From contig NZ_CP030038.1 of assembly GCF_015291725.1 (NCBI RefSeq), positions 3,151,001 through 3,215,000 of the forward strand: 64,000 nt of DNA. Direction: 5' to 3'. Shown here piece by piece: positions 1 to 8,248 of this stretch (positions are counted from its first letter, which is position 1; the number at the start of each line of letters is the position of its first letter). The DNA is from Bradyrhizobium sp. CCBAU 51765 (GTDB lineage: Bacteria > Pseudomonadota > Alphaproteobacteria > Rhizobiales > Xanthobacteraceae). The position numbers and the translations under genes are program-made. The notes below the pieces were generated by a model, which was given only the letters and a program-made list of their open reading frames with translations, searched no databases and had not been told where the DNA came from.

Positions 1-380
1 GCCTGTTCGGCGTGCCCGTGCTCGGCAACCTCGTCCTGCTGGCGCTGCTCTCGACGCTGTTCATCACCACCAACCTGTCGATCGGCTACACGATATCGAC
101 ATTGGTGCAGAACCAGCTCCAGGCGATGCAAATGTCCATGATGTTCTTCCTGCCCAGCATCCTGCTCTCCGGTTTCATGTTCCCGTTCGCGGGCATGCCG
201 GCGTGGGCGCAATATCTCGGCGAGGGTCTGCCGCTGACCCATTATCTGCGCATCGTCCGCGCCATCATGCTGAAGGGCGCGACCATGCAGAACCTGCACT
301 TCGACACGCTGGCGCTGGCGGCCCTGATGCTGCTCGCCATGACCATCGCCGTGACGCGCTTCCGTCGCACGCTGGATTGA
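1..380 (+). CDS. ABC-2 type transporter permease, C-terminal part (cut by window edge)
   Basis: The frame is open from the first bases of the window and ends at 380, so only the last ~125 residues are visible. They form several hydrophobic helices typical of the membrane subunit of ABC-2 exporters. The segment LPLTHYLRIVRAIMLKG resembles the conserved C-terminal signature of this family (proline, then a short helix ending in R-x-I/M-L-K-G). Such permeases pair with a separate ATPase to export drugs, polysaccharides or lipids; the partner would lie upstream, outside the window. Substrate cannot be inferred. Confidence 0.85.
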   Translation, partial: LFGVPVLGNLVLLALLSTLFITTNLSIGYTISTLVQNQLQAMQMSMMFFLPSILLSGFMFPFAGMPAWAQYLGEGLPLTHYLRIVRAIMLKGATMQNLHFDTLALAALMLLAMTIAVTRFRRTLD

Positions 381-398
381 GGCAAACTGCCCTGTGAC

Positions 399-475
399 GT
401 CATTCCGGGATGCGCCAGCATCGAACCCGGAATCTCGAGATTCCGGGTTCGCGGTTGCGCCGCGCCCGGAATGAC
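399..475. repeat. Family 1 intergenic palindrome (REPIN-like), copy A
   Basis: A 77-bp imperfect palindrome that begins GTCATTCCGGG and ends CCCGGAATGAC. It consists of two short hairpins in inverted orientation joined at an ATCTCGAGAT centre. The same design recurs at 5756, 18767, 28199, 29597 and 48906. It fills most of the gap between the permease and the cyclase gene. Confidence 0.8.
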
Positions 476-486
476 AAGGGGGTGGA

Positions 487-1794
487 ATGGTCAGGTTTGC
501 CAGCAGGAAGACACGGCAGCATGCCGTCCTCTCAAACGATTTCGAGCGCGAGCTGACGCGGGAAGTGCTGCGCACCGAGCTGTTGCGGGTGCGGGCGCTG
601 ATCCTGACGGGGTGCGTCATGATGCTGTTCCTCACCGCGATCTATTTGCTCGATCCCGCTGTCGTCGACCGGGTCTGGCGCGGGACGGAAGGGATCATTC
701 AAGTCTACGGCCTTCTCTTCGGCTTCATCCTGTTCGAGGTCTGGGTCCACACCCAGATCAGGAAGAATCTCCGTCTCGATCGCGACCTGCCGGTGATCAG
801 GCGCTATATCGGCGCGCTGATCGAGACCTCGGTGCCGACCGTCATCCTCATCCTGCAAATCCGGTCCATGGGCGCGAGCCAGGCTCTCGGTTTCGCAGTA
901 CCGCTCATGTATTTCATCTTCATCATCCTCTCGACTCTGCGGCTCGATTTCTGGCTTTCCACATTCACGGGTCTGGTGGCTGCCGCCGGGCTTCTGACGG
1001 CCGCGCTGCACTACAACCTGACGAGCGAGACCGGCGAGCCCCTGATCTACTTCCACGCCGTGCGCAGCGTGGTCATCCTGATCTGCGGCGTGCTGGCGGG
1101 TGCCGTCGGAGCGCAACTGCGACGGCAATTCGCCGCGAGTATTACGGCAGCGACCGCGCGCGACCGCGTGACGAACCTGTTCGGGCAGCACGTCTCCCCC
1201 CAGGTGGTGGAGCGGCTGATGGCCGCCGGAGCCAGCGCGGGCGGCGATCTCCGCCGTGTCGCGGTGATGTTCGTCGATTTCCGCGGCTTCACCGCCGGCG
1301 CGCAGTCGCGCACCCCGCAGGAGGTGGTCGATCGGCTCGACGGCGCCTTTGCCGTGCTGGTCGACATCCTCGACCGCCACGGTGGCATCGTGAACAAGTT
1401 TCTGGGCGATGGCTTTCTGGCGTTGTTCGGCGCGCCGCTGGAGGCTTCCGACGCCGCGCACCGCGCGGTCGCCGCCGGCCGCGAGATGCTGACCGCGATG
1501 GACCGCATCAACGCGCAGACGAGCTGGCCGCTTCGCATCGGCATCGGCATCCATTTCGGCGAAGTCGTCGCCGGCAATATCGGCTCACCCCGCCGCAAGG
1601 AGTACACGGTGATCGGCGACACCGTGAACTTTGCTTCGCGCCTGGAGGCGTTGAACAAGGAATTCGGCTCGCAGTTCCTGATCTCGGCATCTGTCCGTGA
1701 AGCGCTGGGTGACGACGGCGACGACGCCGTCGCGCTCGGCGAGGTCGAGGTGCGCGGCTATGAGCGGAAAGTGCCGGTGTTTCAGCTCGGATAA
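487..1794 (+). CDS. Membrane-bound class III adenylate cyclase
   Basis: Predicted 435-residue integral membrane cyclase making cAMP from ATP. Residues ~38-212 hold about six hydrophobic helices and residues ~255-400 form the class III catalytic domain. Asp264 (in MFVDFRGF) and the Asp of FLGDGF are the two metal-binding aspartates. The Lys of NKFLGDGF and Asp378 of IGDTVNFASR fit adenine rather than guanine specificity; Asn381 and Arg385 are the transition-state pair. The ATG at 487 was chosen because it directly precedes the basic N-terminus, but the Shine-Dalgarno signal is weak (gggggtgga). The gene stands alone behind a palindromic repeat. The signal sensed by the membrane domain is unknown. 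Confidence 0.88.
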   Translation: MVRFASRKTRQHAVLSNDFERELTREVLRTELLRVRALILTGCVMMLFLTAIYLLDPAVVDRVWRGTEGIIQVYGLLFGFILFEVWVHTQIRKNLRLDRDLPVIRRYIGALIETSVPTVILILQIRSMGASQALGFAVPLMYFIFIILSTLRLDFWLSTFTGLVAAAGLLTAALHYNLTSETGEPLIYFHAVRSVVILICGVLAGAVGAQLRRQFAASITAATARDRVTNLFGQHVSPQVVERLMAAGASAGGDLRRVAVMFVDFRGFTAGAQSRTPQEVVDRLDGAFAVLVDILDRHGGIVNKFLGDGFLALFGAPLEASDAAHRAVAAGREMLTAMDRINAQTSWPLRIGIGIHFGEVVAGNIGSPRRKEYTVIGDTVNFASRLEALNKEFGSQFLISASVREALGDDGDDAVALGEVEVRGYERKVPVFQLG

Positions 1795-1854
1795 CCTCTC
1801 CGAGGCCTGTGAGCCAAACGGGTATCATAGTAGTGCTTGACTCGCCAATCATCT

Positions 1855-1870
1855 AGTCATCTATATGACT
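1855..1870. promoter_or_regulatory. Candidate GntR operator (inverted repeat AGTCAT-N4-ATGACT)
   Basis: A perfect 6+6 bp inverted repeat lies just before the ATG of the GntR gene at 1873. It overlaps two direct copies of CTATATGA (1861-1868 and 1869-1876). Position and symmetry suggest autoregulation by the GntR protein (inference). Its presence argues against the upstream TTG start at 1837, since the operator would then be inside the coding region. Confidence 0.45.
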
Positions 1871-1872
1871 AT

Positions 1873-2604
1873 ATGAATCCAGCGCCGCTCGACGACCGCC
1901 TGCCACGCTATCAGCGCCTGCGCGACGACCTCGCGGCGCGGATCAACCGCAATGAATGGCGGCCGGGCGAGCCGATCCCGTCGGAAGCCGAGCTGGCTGC
2001 GCATTACGGCGTTGCCATCGGCACCGTGCGCAAGGCGATCGACCAGCTCGTCAGCGATACCGTGCTGGAGCGGCAGCAGGGCCGCGGCACGTTCGTGCGC
2101 CGCGCGCGGTTCAACTCGTCGCTGTTCCGCTTCTTCCGCTTCCAGTCCGAGAGCGGCGAGCGGCGCGTACCGAAGAGCCGGATCATCCGCCGCCGAAGCG
2201 TGCCGGCGACGTCGGCGGTCGCATCCGCGCTGCGTATTCCCATCGGTGAGCCCGTGATCAGCCTGTCGCGCCTGCGCCTGATTGATGACGTCCCGCTGCT
2301 CGCGGAAGAGATCTGGCTGCAGCAATCGCGCTTCGCGAAGATCCTGGAGATTGACACCGCCGAATTCGGCGATCTCCTGTATCCGCTCTACGAGGAGCGC
2401 TGCGGCGAGGTCGTTGTCTCGGCCGAGGAAATCCTCACGGTCGAGACCGCCAACGAGATGCAGGCGCGCCTGCTGAGGCTCGAGCCGCACGCGCCACTGA
2501 TTGTGATCGAGCGTCTCGCGCTCGACCTCGAGCGCCGGCCCATCGAATGGCGCAGGTCGCGCGGGCCGGCCGACCGCTTCCGCTATCACGCCGAGATCCG
2601 GTGA
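1873..2604 (+). CDS. GntR-family (HutC subfamily) transcriptional regulator
   Basis: A 243-residue repressor-type protein. The N-terminal winged helix (~residues 8-75) contains EPIPSEAELAAHYGVAIGTV, the standard GntR recognition region, followed by the wing motif GRGTFV. The C-terminal half is a UTRA ligand-binding domain, which defines the HutC subfamily; these usually bind small carboxylic acids, amino acids or sugars. The gene lies 50 bp upstream of an MFS transporter and an amidohydrolase on the same strand and so probably controls them. The ATG at 1873 is preferred to an in-frame TTG at 1837 because a palindrome that looks like its operator lies between them. The effector is likely the transported substrate or its breakdown product (inference). 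Confidence 0.88.
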   Translation: MNPAPLDDRLPRYQRLRDDLAARINRNEWRPGEPIPSEAELAAHYGVAIGTVRKAIDQLVSDTVLERQQGRGTFVRRARFNSSLFRFFRFQSESGERRVPKSRIIRRRSVPATSAVASALRIPIGEPVISLSRLRLIDDVPLLAEEIWLQQSRFAKILEIDTAEFGDLLYPLYEERCGEVVVSAEEILTVETANEMQARLLRLEPHAPLIVIERLALDLERRPIEWRRSRGPADRFRYHAEIR

Positions 2605-2654
2605 GGCGGTTCTTCAACGACATCAACCAATAAACGAGTACAGGGGTAGGAAAC

Positions 2655-3908
2655 ATGTCGAACTGGTACAGCGAGAGCTCGCCGCTGGAGCGGCGCACGT
2701 TCTGGGCAAGCTTTGGCGGCTGGGCGCTCGATGCGCTCGACGTCCAGATGTTCGGCCTTGCGATCCCGGCGCTGATCGCAGCTTTTGGCATCAGCAAGGC
2801 TGATGCCGGCCTGCTCGGCTCGGTCACGCTGTTCTTCGGTGCGTTCGGCGGCTGGTTCGGCGGCTGGTTCGGCGGCGCGCTCGGCGATCGCTTCGGCCGC
2901 GTCAAGGCACTGCAGATCACCGTCGCCACCTTCGCGCTCGCGACCTTCGCCTGCGCCTTCGCAATGACTTACACCCAGCTCCTGGTGTTGAAGGCGATCC
3001 AGGGCCTCGGCTTTGGCGCCGAATGGGCCTGCGGTGCGGTGCTGATGGCCGAGATCATTCGGCCCGAACATCGCGGCAAGGCGCTTGGCTCGGTGCAGAG
3101 CGCCTGGGCTGTCGGTTGGGGTGCAGCCGTGCTGCTGTCGGCACTGGTCTTCACCTATGCACCGGCGGATATCGCCTGGCGGCTGCTGTTCGCGCTTGGG
3201 CTGTTGCCCGCGCTCCTCATCATCTTCATCCGCCGCGGCTTGAAGGAGCCACCGCGCGCGGTCGCGGCCGAGAAGACGCCATTCTTCGCCACGCTCTCAG
3301 GCATCTTCCATCGCGACGTGCTGCGCTCGACGCTGATCGGCGGTCTGTTCGGCATCGGCGCGCATGGCGGCTATGCCGCGCTCACCACTTTTCTGCCGAC
3401 CTACTTGCGTGAGGTGCGGCATCTGTCGGTGCTTGGCTCCAGCGGCTATCTCGCCGTGATCATCGTTGCCTTCTTCTGCGGCTGCGTGACCAGCGGCATC
3501 ATCAGCGATCGCATCGGGCGCCGCGCCAACGTCGCCTTGTTCGCCACGGCCTGCATCGTGACAGTGCTGATCTACATCTTCGCGCCGCTGACGAACGGCC
3601 AGATGCTGGTGCTCGGCTTTCCGCTCGGTTTCTTCTCCGCCGGCATTCCTGCCAGCATGGCGGCGCTGTTCAGCGAACTCTATCCCGCCGGCGTGCGCGG
3701 CACCGGCGTCGGCTTCTGCTACAATTTCGGCCGCATCGTCTCCGCGGCGTTCCCGTTCCTGGTCGGTTTCCTCAGCGACCATATCGGACTTGGACCCGCG
3801 ATCGGCATCGATGCGGCCCTTGCCTATTCGCTGGTGCTGATCGCGGTGCTGCTGCTGCCGGAGACGCGTGGCAAGGTGTTCGAGCAGACCGCTGCGACGC
3901 GCGTCTGA
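2655..3908 (+). CDS. MFS transporter (organic/aromatic acid:H+ symporter type)
   Basis: A 417-residue, 12-helix major facilitator protein. The loop between helices 2 and 3 has the family motif GDRFGR, and the equivalent loop in the second half has SDRIGRR, showing the internal two-fold repeat. The overall pattern (WALDALDVQMFGLAIPAL in helix 1, ELYPAGVRGTGVGF late) matches symporters of sialate, aromatic acids and related carboxylates. It follows the GntR regulator and precedes a predicted amidohydrolase by 13 bp, so the three probably form one uptake and hydrolysis unit for a small carboxylate or lactone. Exact substrate unknown. Confidence 0.88.
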   Translation: MSNWYSESSPLERRTFWASFGGWALDALDVQMFGLAIPALIAAFGISKADAGLLGSVTLFFGAFGGWFGGWFGGALGDRFGRVKALQITVATFALATFACAFAMTYTQLLVLKAIQGLGFGAEWACGAVLMAEIIRPEHRGKALGSVQSAWAVGWGAAVLLSALVFTYAPADIAWRLLFALGLLPALLIIFIRRGLKEPPRAVAAEKTPFFATLSGIFHRDVLRSTLIGGLFGIGAHGGYAALTTFLPTYLREVRHLSVLGSSGYLAVIIVAFFCGCVTSGIISDRIGRRANVALFATACIVTVLIYIFAPLTNGQMLVLGFPLGFFSAGIPASMAALFSELYPAGVRGTGVGFCYNFGRIVSAAFPFLVGFLSDHIGLGPAIGIDAALAYSLVLIAVLLLPETRGKVFEQTAATRV

Positions 3909-3921
3909 CATCGAGGCGACA

Positions 3922-4719
3922 TTGCCGCCGACCATCGATACCCATGCCCATGTCTTCCATCGCGGCCTTGAGCTCGCGTCGGGCCGGCGTTACGCGCCCG
4001 ACTACGACGCGCCGCTGGCGCTCTATCTGGAGCAGCTCGACCGGAACGGCATGAGCAATGGTGTGCTGGTGCAGCCGAGCTTTCTCGGCAGCGACAATTC
4101 TTATCTGGTCGCGTGCCTGAAACAGGCAGCCGGTCGTCTGCGCGGCATCGCCGTGGTCGATCCCGCGGCGGCCACGGACGAGTTGCGCGCGCTCGATCGC
4201 GCCGGCGTCGTCGGCATTCGGCTCAACCTCGTCGGCCAGCCCTTGCCGGATCTTGCCGCCGGTGAATGGAAGGCGCTGCTCGCGAACCTGAAGGCGATGG
4301 GCTGGCAGGTCGAGATCCAGCGCAATGCGGCCGATCTCGCCGCGCTTGCGCCGCAGCTGCTCGATTACGGCGTCGCCATCGTGCTTGATCACTACGCGCT
4401 GCCGGATCCGAAGCTCGGTGTCGTTGATCCCGGCTTTCGGTCGGTGCTCAAACTCGGTGCGACACGAAACGTCTGGGTCAAGATCTCTGCGCCATACCGC
4501 AACGGCGCGGCGGGCGAGGAGTTTGCCAAGGCGGCCTATCCTTTGCTCCGCGAAGCCTACGGCCTCGATCGCCTGTTGTGGGGCAGCGACTGGCCACACA
4601 CGCAATTCGAGGCGACGCAGACCTACGCGAAGAACCGGGAATTTCTTGATGCGCTGATCGCCGACAAGAGCGAGCGCGCGCAAGTGCTGGCGTCGCCGCT
4701 TCAGCTCTTTCGTTTCTGA
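3922..4719 (+). CDS. Amidohydrolase_2 family TIM-barrel hydrolase
   Basis: A ~265-residue metal-dependent hydrolase of the Amidohydro_2 family, the group containing 2-pyrone-4,6-dicarboxylate lactonase and decarboxylases. Visible landmarks are the N-terminal metal motif DTHAHVF, conserved RGIAVVDP and GIRLNL strands, and the C-terminal LLWGSDWPHTQF in which the Asp is the usual catalytic/metal ligand. I chose the TTG at 3922, 13 bp after the transporter stop and ~6 bp after a GAGG sequence. A GTG at 3868 would overlap the transporter by 41 bp. Co-location with the GntR regulator and MFS symporter suggests it hydrolyses the imported compound. Confidence 0.82.
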   Translation: MPPTIDTHAHVFHRGLELASGRRYAPDYDAPLALYLEQLDRNGMSNGVLVQPSFLGSDNSYLVACLKQAAGRLRGIAVVDPAAATDELRALDRAGVVGIRLNLVGQPLPDLAAGEWKALLANLKAMGWQVEIQRNAADLAALAPQLLDYGVAIVLDHYALPDPKLGVVDPGFRSVLKLGATRNVWVKISAPYRNGAAGEEFAKAAYPLLREAYGLDRLLWGSDWPHTQFEATQTYAKNREFLDALIADKSERAQVLASPLQLFRF

Positions 4720-4840
4720 ATCTCTTCCCCCGATTGCTCCGATTGCACTCAATTTTGGGGCATGACGAGCGACGTTTTCGGCTTGTAGAGTGCCGCGCGA
4801 TGCGGCCGGTCGCGGCCGCGACTTGCATGAGGAAACGAAA

Positions 4841-5752
4841 ATGCAGCGCCGCTACGTCACCGTCGACGTGTTCACCGACCGCGCCTTCGGCGGCAACCAG
4901 CTCGCCGTGGTGCTCGATGCCGGCGGGCTGACGACGCAGCAGATGCAGGCGGTCGCCACCGAGTTCAATTATTCCGAGACCACCTTCGTGCTGCCGCCGC
5001 GCGACAAGGCAAATGACGCAGAGGTGCGCATCTTCACGCCGGTCCGGGAGCTACCGTTCGCGGGCCATCCCAATGTCGGCACGGCCTTCGTGCTGGCGGG
5101 AATCGCGAAAGAGCCGAAGCTGCGGCTGCTGTTCGAGGAGAAGGCGGGTCTGGTTCCGGTCGATATCGTGCGGGAGCAGGGCAGGGTGATCAGCGCCGAG
5201 CTCACCGCGCCACAGCAACTGTCGAGGCTTGCGCCGCTGTCCGCGGCCGACGTCGCCGCCTGCATTTCGCTGGCGGCGGATGACATCAGGACCGATCGTC
5301 ACGCGCCGCAAGTCGTCGGTGTCGGAACGCCGTTCGTGGTGGCGGAGGTGCGATCGCGCGAAGCCGTGCGCAGGGCCAGGCCCGACGCAGCAGCCTTTGG
5401 CCGGATGCTCCCGCGCGACGGCGCTTTCTCAGTCTACTTCTACACGCGCGATGTGCCGGCAGCGGAGGCGCCCTGCGAGCGTCAGGCGCGGATGTTCTTT
5501 CCCGGCGCAAGCGGCCTGATCGAAGATCCCGCCACCGGCAGTGCGACGGTCGCCGCTGCCGCGCTGTTCGCCGATCTCGATCCCATGCGCGACGGCGAAT
5601 TGAAGCTCACCATCGGCCAGGGCTTTGACATGGGCCGTCCCAGCATGCTGCTGACGCGTGTGCGCAAGCAGGACGGCAAGATCGTCTCCGCCCATGTCGG
5701 CGGGCAATGCGTGCAGATGATGGAGGGAACGTTCAACCTCGCGGGAGGGTAA
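4841..5752 (+). CDS. PhzF-family isomerase
   Basis: A 303-residue protein of the PhzF / diaminopimelate-epimerase-fold family. It shows the N-terminal strand [17 protein letters not shown], Glu46 in NYSETTFV (equivalent of the catalytic Glu45 of PhzF), [14 protein letters not shown], and the late motif [14 protein letters not shown]. Members catalyse proton shifts on small cyclic acids; most bacterial copies outside phenazine clusters have no assigned substrate, and no other phenazine genes are present. The ATG at 4841 has a GAGGAAA ribosome-binding site. The gene is followed by a family 1 palindrome. Confidence 0.88.
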   Translation: MQRRYVTVDVFTDRAFGGNQLAVVLDAGGLTTQQMQAVATEFNYSETTFVLPPRDKANDAEVRIFTPVRELPFAGHPNVGTAFVLAGIAKEPKLRLLFEEKAGLVPVDIVREQGRVISAELTAPQQLSRLAPLSAADVAACISLAADDIRTDRHAPQVVGVGTPFVVAEVRSREAVRRARPDAAAFGRMLPRDGAFSVYFYTRDVPAAEAPCERQARMFFPGASGLIEDPATGSATVAAAALFADLDPMRDGELKLTIGQGFDMGRPSMLLTRVRKQDGKIVSAHVGGQCVQMMEGTFNLAGG

Positions 5753-5755
5753 CTT

Positions 5756-5859
5756 GTCATTCCGGGGCGCGCGTAGCGCGAACCCGGAATCCATCTAGCC
5801 GCAGGGTTGGTGGAGGAATGGATTCCGGGTTCGCGCCAAGAGGCGCGCCCCGGAATGAC
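5756..5859. repeat. Family 1 intergenic palindrome (REPIN-like), copy B
   Basis: A 104-bp element. Each ~40-bp end is itself a hairpin (GTCATTCCGGGGCGCG ... CGCGAACCCGGAATCCA), and the two ends are inverted copies of one another around a ~25-bp spacer. The ends match those flanking the GIY-YIG gene at 18767-19163, as if this copy were the miniature form of that element. Confidence 0.8.
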
Positions 5860-5867
5860 GGCGACGG

Positions 5868-6329
5868 CTAAACCTGCCGCCCCGCCAAATTCTTCACCGC
5901 AACCCCGTCGCGTTCCTCGATGATCTCCGCGATCATCTGGCGATGGCAGTGGGTGTGGTCGCGCTCGTAGCAGAGCAGGCACACAGGGCCGGCCTTCTTC
6001 ACCAGCGACGAAAGTTCGTCCATCGCTTCCCTGGCTTCTGGCGCCTTCAGGTGCGTTGAGAAGATCTTCTCCAGCACGTCGTATTGGCCGCTGCGGGCGG
6101 CGAGGCGGCCTTCCTTCGGTGTGCCGAGCGCGGCGAGATGGACATAGGCGATCCCACGCTCGTCGAGGCCTGCCGCCAGCTGCTTCTTGGAAAAGCCCGG
6201 GCGGCGGGACGACGTCACGGCGCGCACATCGACCACGAGCTTGACGCCGGCTTCTTCCAGCTCGTCGAGCACCGCCTTGGGCGGCGTCTGCTCATAGCCG
6301 ATGGTGAACAGCTTATTGGCCTTTGCCAT
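5868..6329 (-). CDS. DUF488 domain protein
   Basis: A 153-residue protein of the DUF488 family. Family hallmarks are the start TIGYEQTPP, the strand VVDVRAVTSSRRPGFSKKQL, and the C-terminal motif CLLCYERDHTHCHR with two cysteines and a Cys-His pair that could bind metal. No biochemical function is established for the family. It is transcribed with the DUF72 gene, which starts the unit and ends 9 bp before this start codon. DUF488 and DUF72 are commonly found side by side, hinting at a shared role, possibly linked to nucleic acids or stress (inference only). Confidence 0.85.
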   Translation of the reverse strand: MAKANKLFTIGYEQTPPKAVLDELEEAGVKLVVDVRAVTSSRRPGFSKKQLAAGLDERGIAYVHLAALGTPKEGRLAARSGQYDVLEKIFSTHLKAPEAREAMDELSSLVKKAGPVCLLCYERDHTHCHRQMIAEIIEERDGVAVKNLAGRQV

Positions 6330-6338
6330 GGACCACCC

Positions 6339-7193
6339 TCAGCTCACGCGCGCAATCAGTTCCATGGCGCCGGCCGGCGCGCGCACCTTGCCCTCGTGGA
6401 TGACATAGGCGAACACGTCCCGCGGCTCCTTCTTCGGTTTGCCCTTGTCAACCTTCGGAAGGTCGTCGGGTTCACCGCCCGAAGCCCAATCCTGGAAGCG
6501 CCTGGCCCAGGCATCGAGCTGCTTCGGCGGATAGCAGGTCTTGATCTCGTCATTGCCTTTCTGCAGCCTTGCATAGACGAAATCGCCGGCGACATCGGCG
6601 ATAGCAGGATATTTGCCGTGCTCGGCGAACACGACGGGCGTCTCGAACTCGCGGATCAGCGCGACGAAGTCCGGCGTGCAGAAGCTGTCATGGCGCACTT
6701 CCACGACATGGCGCAGCGCGCGCCCGTCGAGCTTGCGCGGCAACAGCTCCAAGAACTTGCCAAAATCGGCGCCGTCGAATTTCTTCGTCGGGGCGAACTG
6801 CCACAGCACCGGCCCGAGATGGTCGCCGAGTTCCAGCACGCCGGAATCATAGAACCGCTTGATGGAATCGCCGGCCTCGGCGAGCACGCGGCGGTTGGTG
6901 GCGAAGCGCGGCCCCTTCACCGAGAACACGAAGCCATCGGGAACTTCGCTCGCCCATTTGCGAAAGCTCTCCGGCTTCTGCGAGCCGTAATAGGTGCCGT
7001 TGATTTCGATCGAGGTCAGCTTCGAGGCGGCATAGGACAGCTCCTTCGCCTGCGCCAGCTTCTCCGGATAGAACACGCCGCGCCAGGGCTCGAAGGTCCA
7101 GCCGCCGATGCCGATGAAGATGTTGCCGGATTTTTTTGACGCGGTTTTTGCTTTGGCCACGGAATTTCTCGCATCGACGGGGAGGGACCCCAT
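6339..7193 (-). CDS. DUF72 domain protein (YecE-like TIM barrel)
   Basis: A ~284-residue DUF72 protein. The N-terminal IGIGGWTFEPWRGVFYP, EINGTYYGSQKPESFRKW and VKGPRFATNRR blocks are characteristic of this TIM-barrel family, whose activity is unknown. An ATG at 7193 and a GTG at 7160 are both possible starts. The peptide between them is basic and poorly conserved in character, so the GTG could well be the true start. It is followed after 9 bp by a DUF488 gene and the two look like an operon. Confidence 0.85.
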   Translation of the reverse strand: MGSLPVDARNSVAKAKTASKKSGNIFIGIGGWTFEPWRGVFYPEKLAQAKELSYAASKLTSIEINGTYYGSQKPESFRKWASEVPDGFVFSVKGPRFATNRRVLAEAGDSIKRFYDSGVLELGDHLGPVLWQFAPTKKFDGADFGKFLELLPRKLDGRALRHVVEVRHDSFCTPDFVALIREFETPVVFAEHGKYPAIADVAGDFVYARLQKGNDEIKTCYPPKQLDAWARRFQDWASGGEPDDLPKVDKGKPKKEPRDVFAYVIHEGKVRAPAGAMELIARVS

Positions 7194-7274
7194 CCTAGTC
7201 AAACCAGTTGTGATTGGCCAGTTGGCCCGCCCCGTCTAAGCTTGCGCCCGGACCCGCGAAAAAAGGAGAACAAG

Positions 7275-7652
7275 ATGCGGATGCTGTCGGTGGGAGCGGC
7301 GCTCGTCGTGATGACATCTGCTGCCATGACATGGCCCGCTTTGGCCGACGACGACGCGAGAAGCGCACAGAAACTCGCCCAGCAGGGCCGCGACGATTAC
7401 TGGCATTGCCTGGCGCGGGAATATTCGCGCGACTCCAATCAAGGCCTGTCGGAGCAGGATTTCGGCCGCTCGGTTGCGGGCGCCTGTCCCTCGGAGCGGC
7501 AATATTACCGGGTCGCGCTGCTCGACTATCTCACCACGCAGTATCCGACCATCGATGCCGACGCCCATCTCGCCACCGCGAACAGGGCGGTGGAGGCGGC
7601 GCAGAAGGACATCGTGATGGCCTTCGTCAAGCACCGGCCGCCGGCGAAGTAG
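7275..7652 (+). CDS. Small secreted hypothetical protein
   Basis: A 125-residue protein with a clear Sec signal peptide (basic start MRMLSVGAALVVM, hydrophobic core, cleavage near PALA-DDD). The mature part is hydrophilic, contains two cysteines (WHCLAREY and AGACPSE) that may form a disulphide, and is probably helical. The ATG at 7275 has a strong AAAAGGAGAA ribosome-binding site. I do not recognise the family; similar small periplasmic proteins occur in Bradyrhizobium. It stands alone between the divergent DUF72 gene and a repeat. Confidence 0.72.
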   Translation: MRMLSVGAALVVMTSAAMTWPALADDDARSAQKLAQQGRDDYWHCLAREYSRDSNQGLSEQDFGRSVAGACPSERQYYRVALLDYLTTQYPTIDADAHLATANRAVEAAQKDIVMAFVKHRPPAK

Positions 7653-7731
7653 GGAATGGCGAGTGGCGAATAGCGAGTAGGGCGGAAGCCCGGGTCGTCT
7701 CATTCGCTACTCACCATTCGCCACTCGCCCC
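7652..7731. repeat. Family 5 intergenic palindrome, copy 1
   Basis: An ~80-bp imperfect palindrome with arms AATGGCGAGTGGCGAATAG and CATTCGCCACTCGCC. A second copy lies at 33577-33646. Confidence 0.7.
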
Positions 7732-7804
7732 CTTTCGGCAGCTCTTCCGGCCGCGCGCTCATCCATGGTATCACTCGCCGCATCTCGAGCAGGGATGGAC
7801 TTGC

Positions 7805-8008
7805 ATGTCGTCTGAGTCGGTGGGGGGCATTCTGGGGGCGATCGTCGCAGCGGTCGTGCTTGCGGCTGCCGTCGTGTTCGGGCCGATCGGTCAGTACGGC
7901 AAGCCGCCCAGGCCGGCGAAAGTCGAACCGGCCCCGGCGGCAGCGCCGTCGGCCCCAGCCGCTCCTGCGCCGCGTGGGCCGATAATTCGGGAAGTGCCCA
8001 ACCAATAG
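7805..8008 (+). CDS. Small single-helix membrane protein, Pro/Ala-rich tail
   Basis: A 67-residue protein with one N-terminal transmembrane helix (GILGAIVAAVVLAAAVVFG, residues ~8-27) followed by a proline/alanine-rich hydrophilic tail. This is the arrangement of a membrane-anchored periplasmic linker. The start ATG at 7805 follows the weak purine stretch AGGGATGG. No family recognised. Confidence rests on codon-like composition and sensible topology. Confidence 0.5.
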   Translation: MSSESVGGILGAIVAAVVLAAAVVFGPIGQYGKPPRPAKVEPAPAAAPSAPAAPAPRGPIIREVPNQ

Positions 8009-8248
8009 AGCAGGAAAACGAGCTTTCTGCCCCTTGCGAAGCGCTTCTGCCGTCCCCATCTAGCCTGTAACGGCGACGTTGAGCGAAGAGCTCCGTCGCT
8101 GGGACGACCTTGGAATAGCTCAGGCCTGCGCCGGATGTACGCGCAGGTCCGCCGTTCCGGGGTCGTTGGCATTTTAGGGCCTCTTTTCGGCCGTTCCCCA
8201 GAGACCCCGGCTTGGCAGCGCAGGACGCGGCGGATATACGCTGCCGTC

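Noticed and set aside
4841..5752. Phenazine biosynthesis cluster suggested by the PhzF gene
   Set aside because: No other phz genes are nearby; isolated PhzF-family proteins are common.
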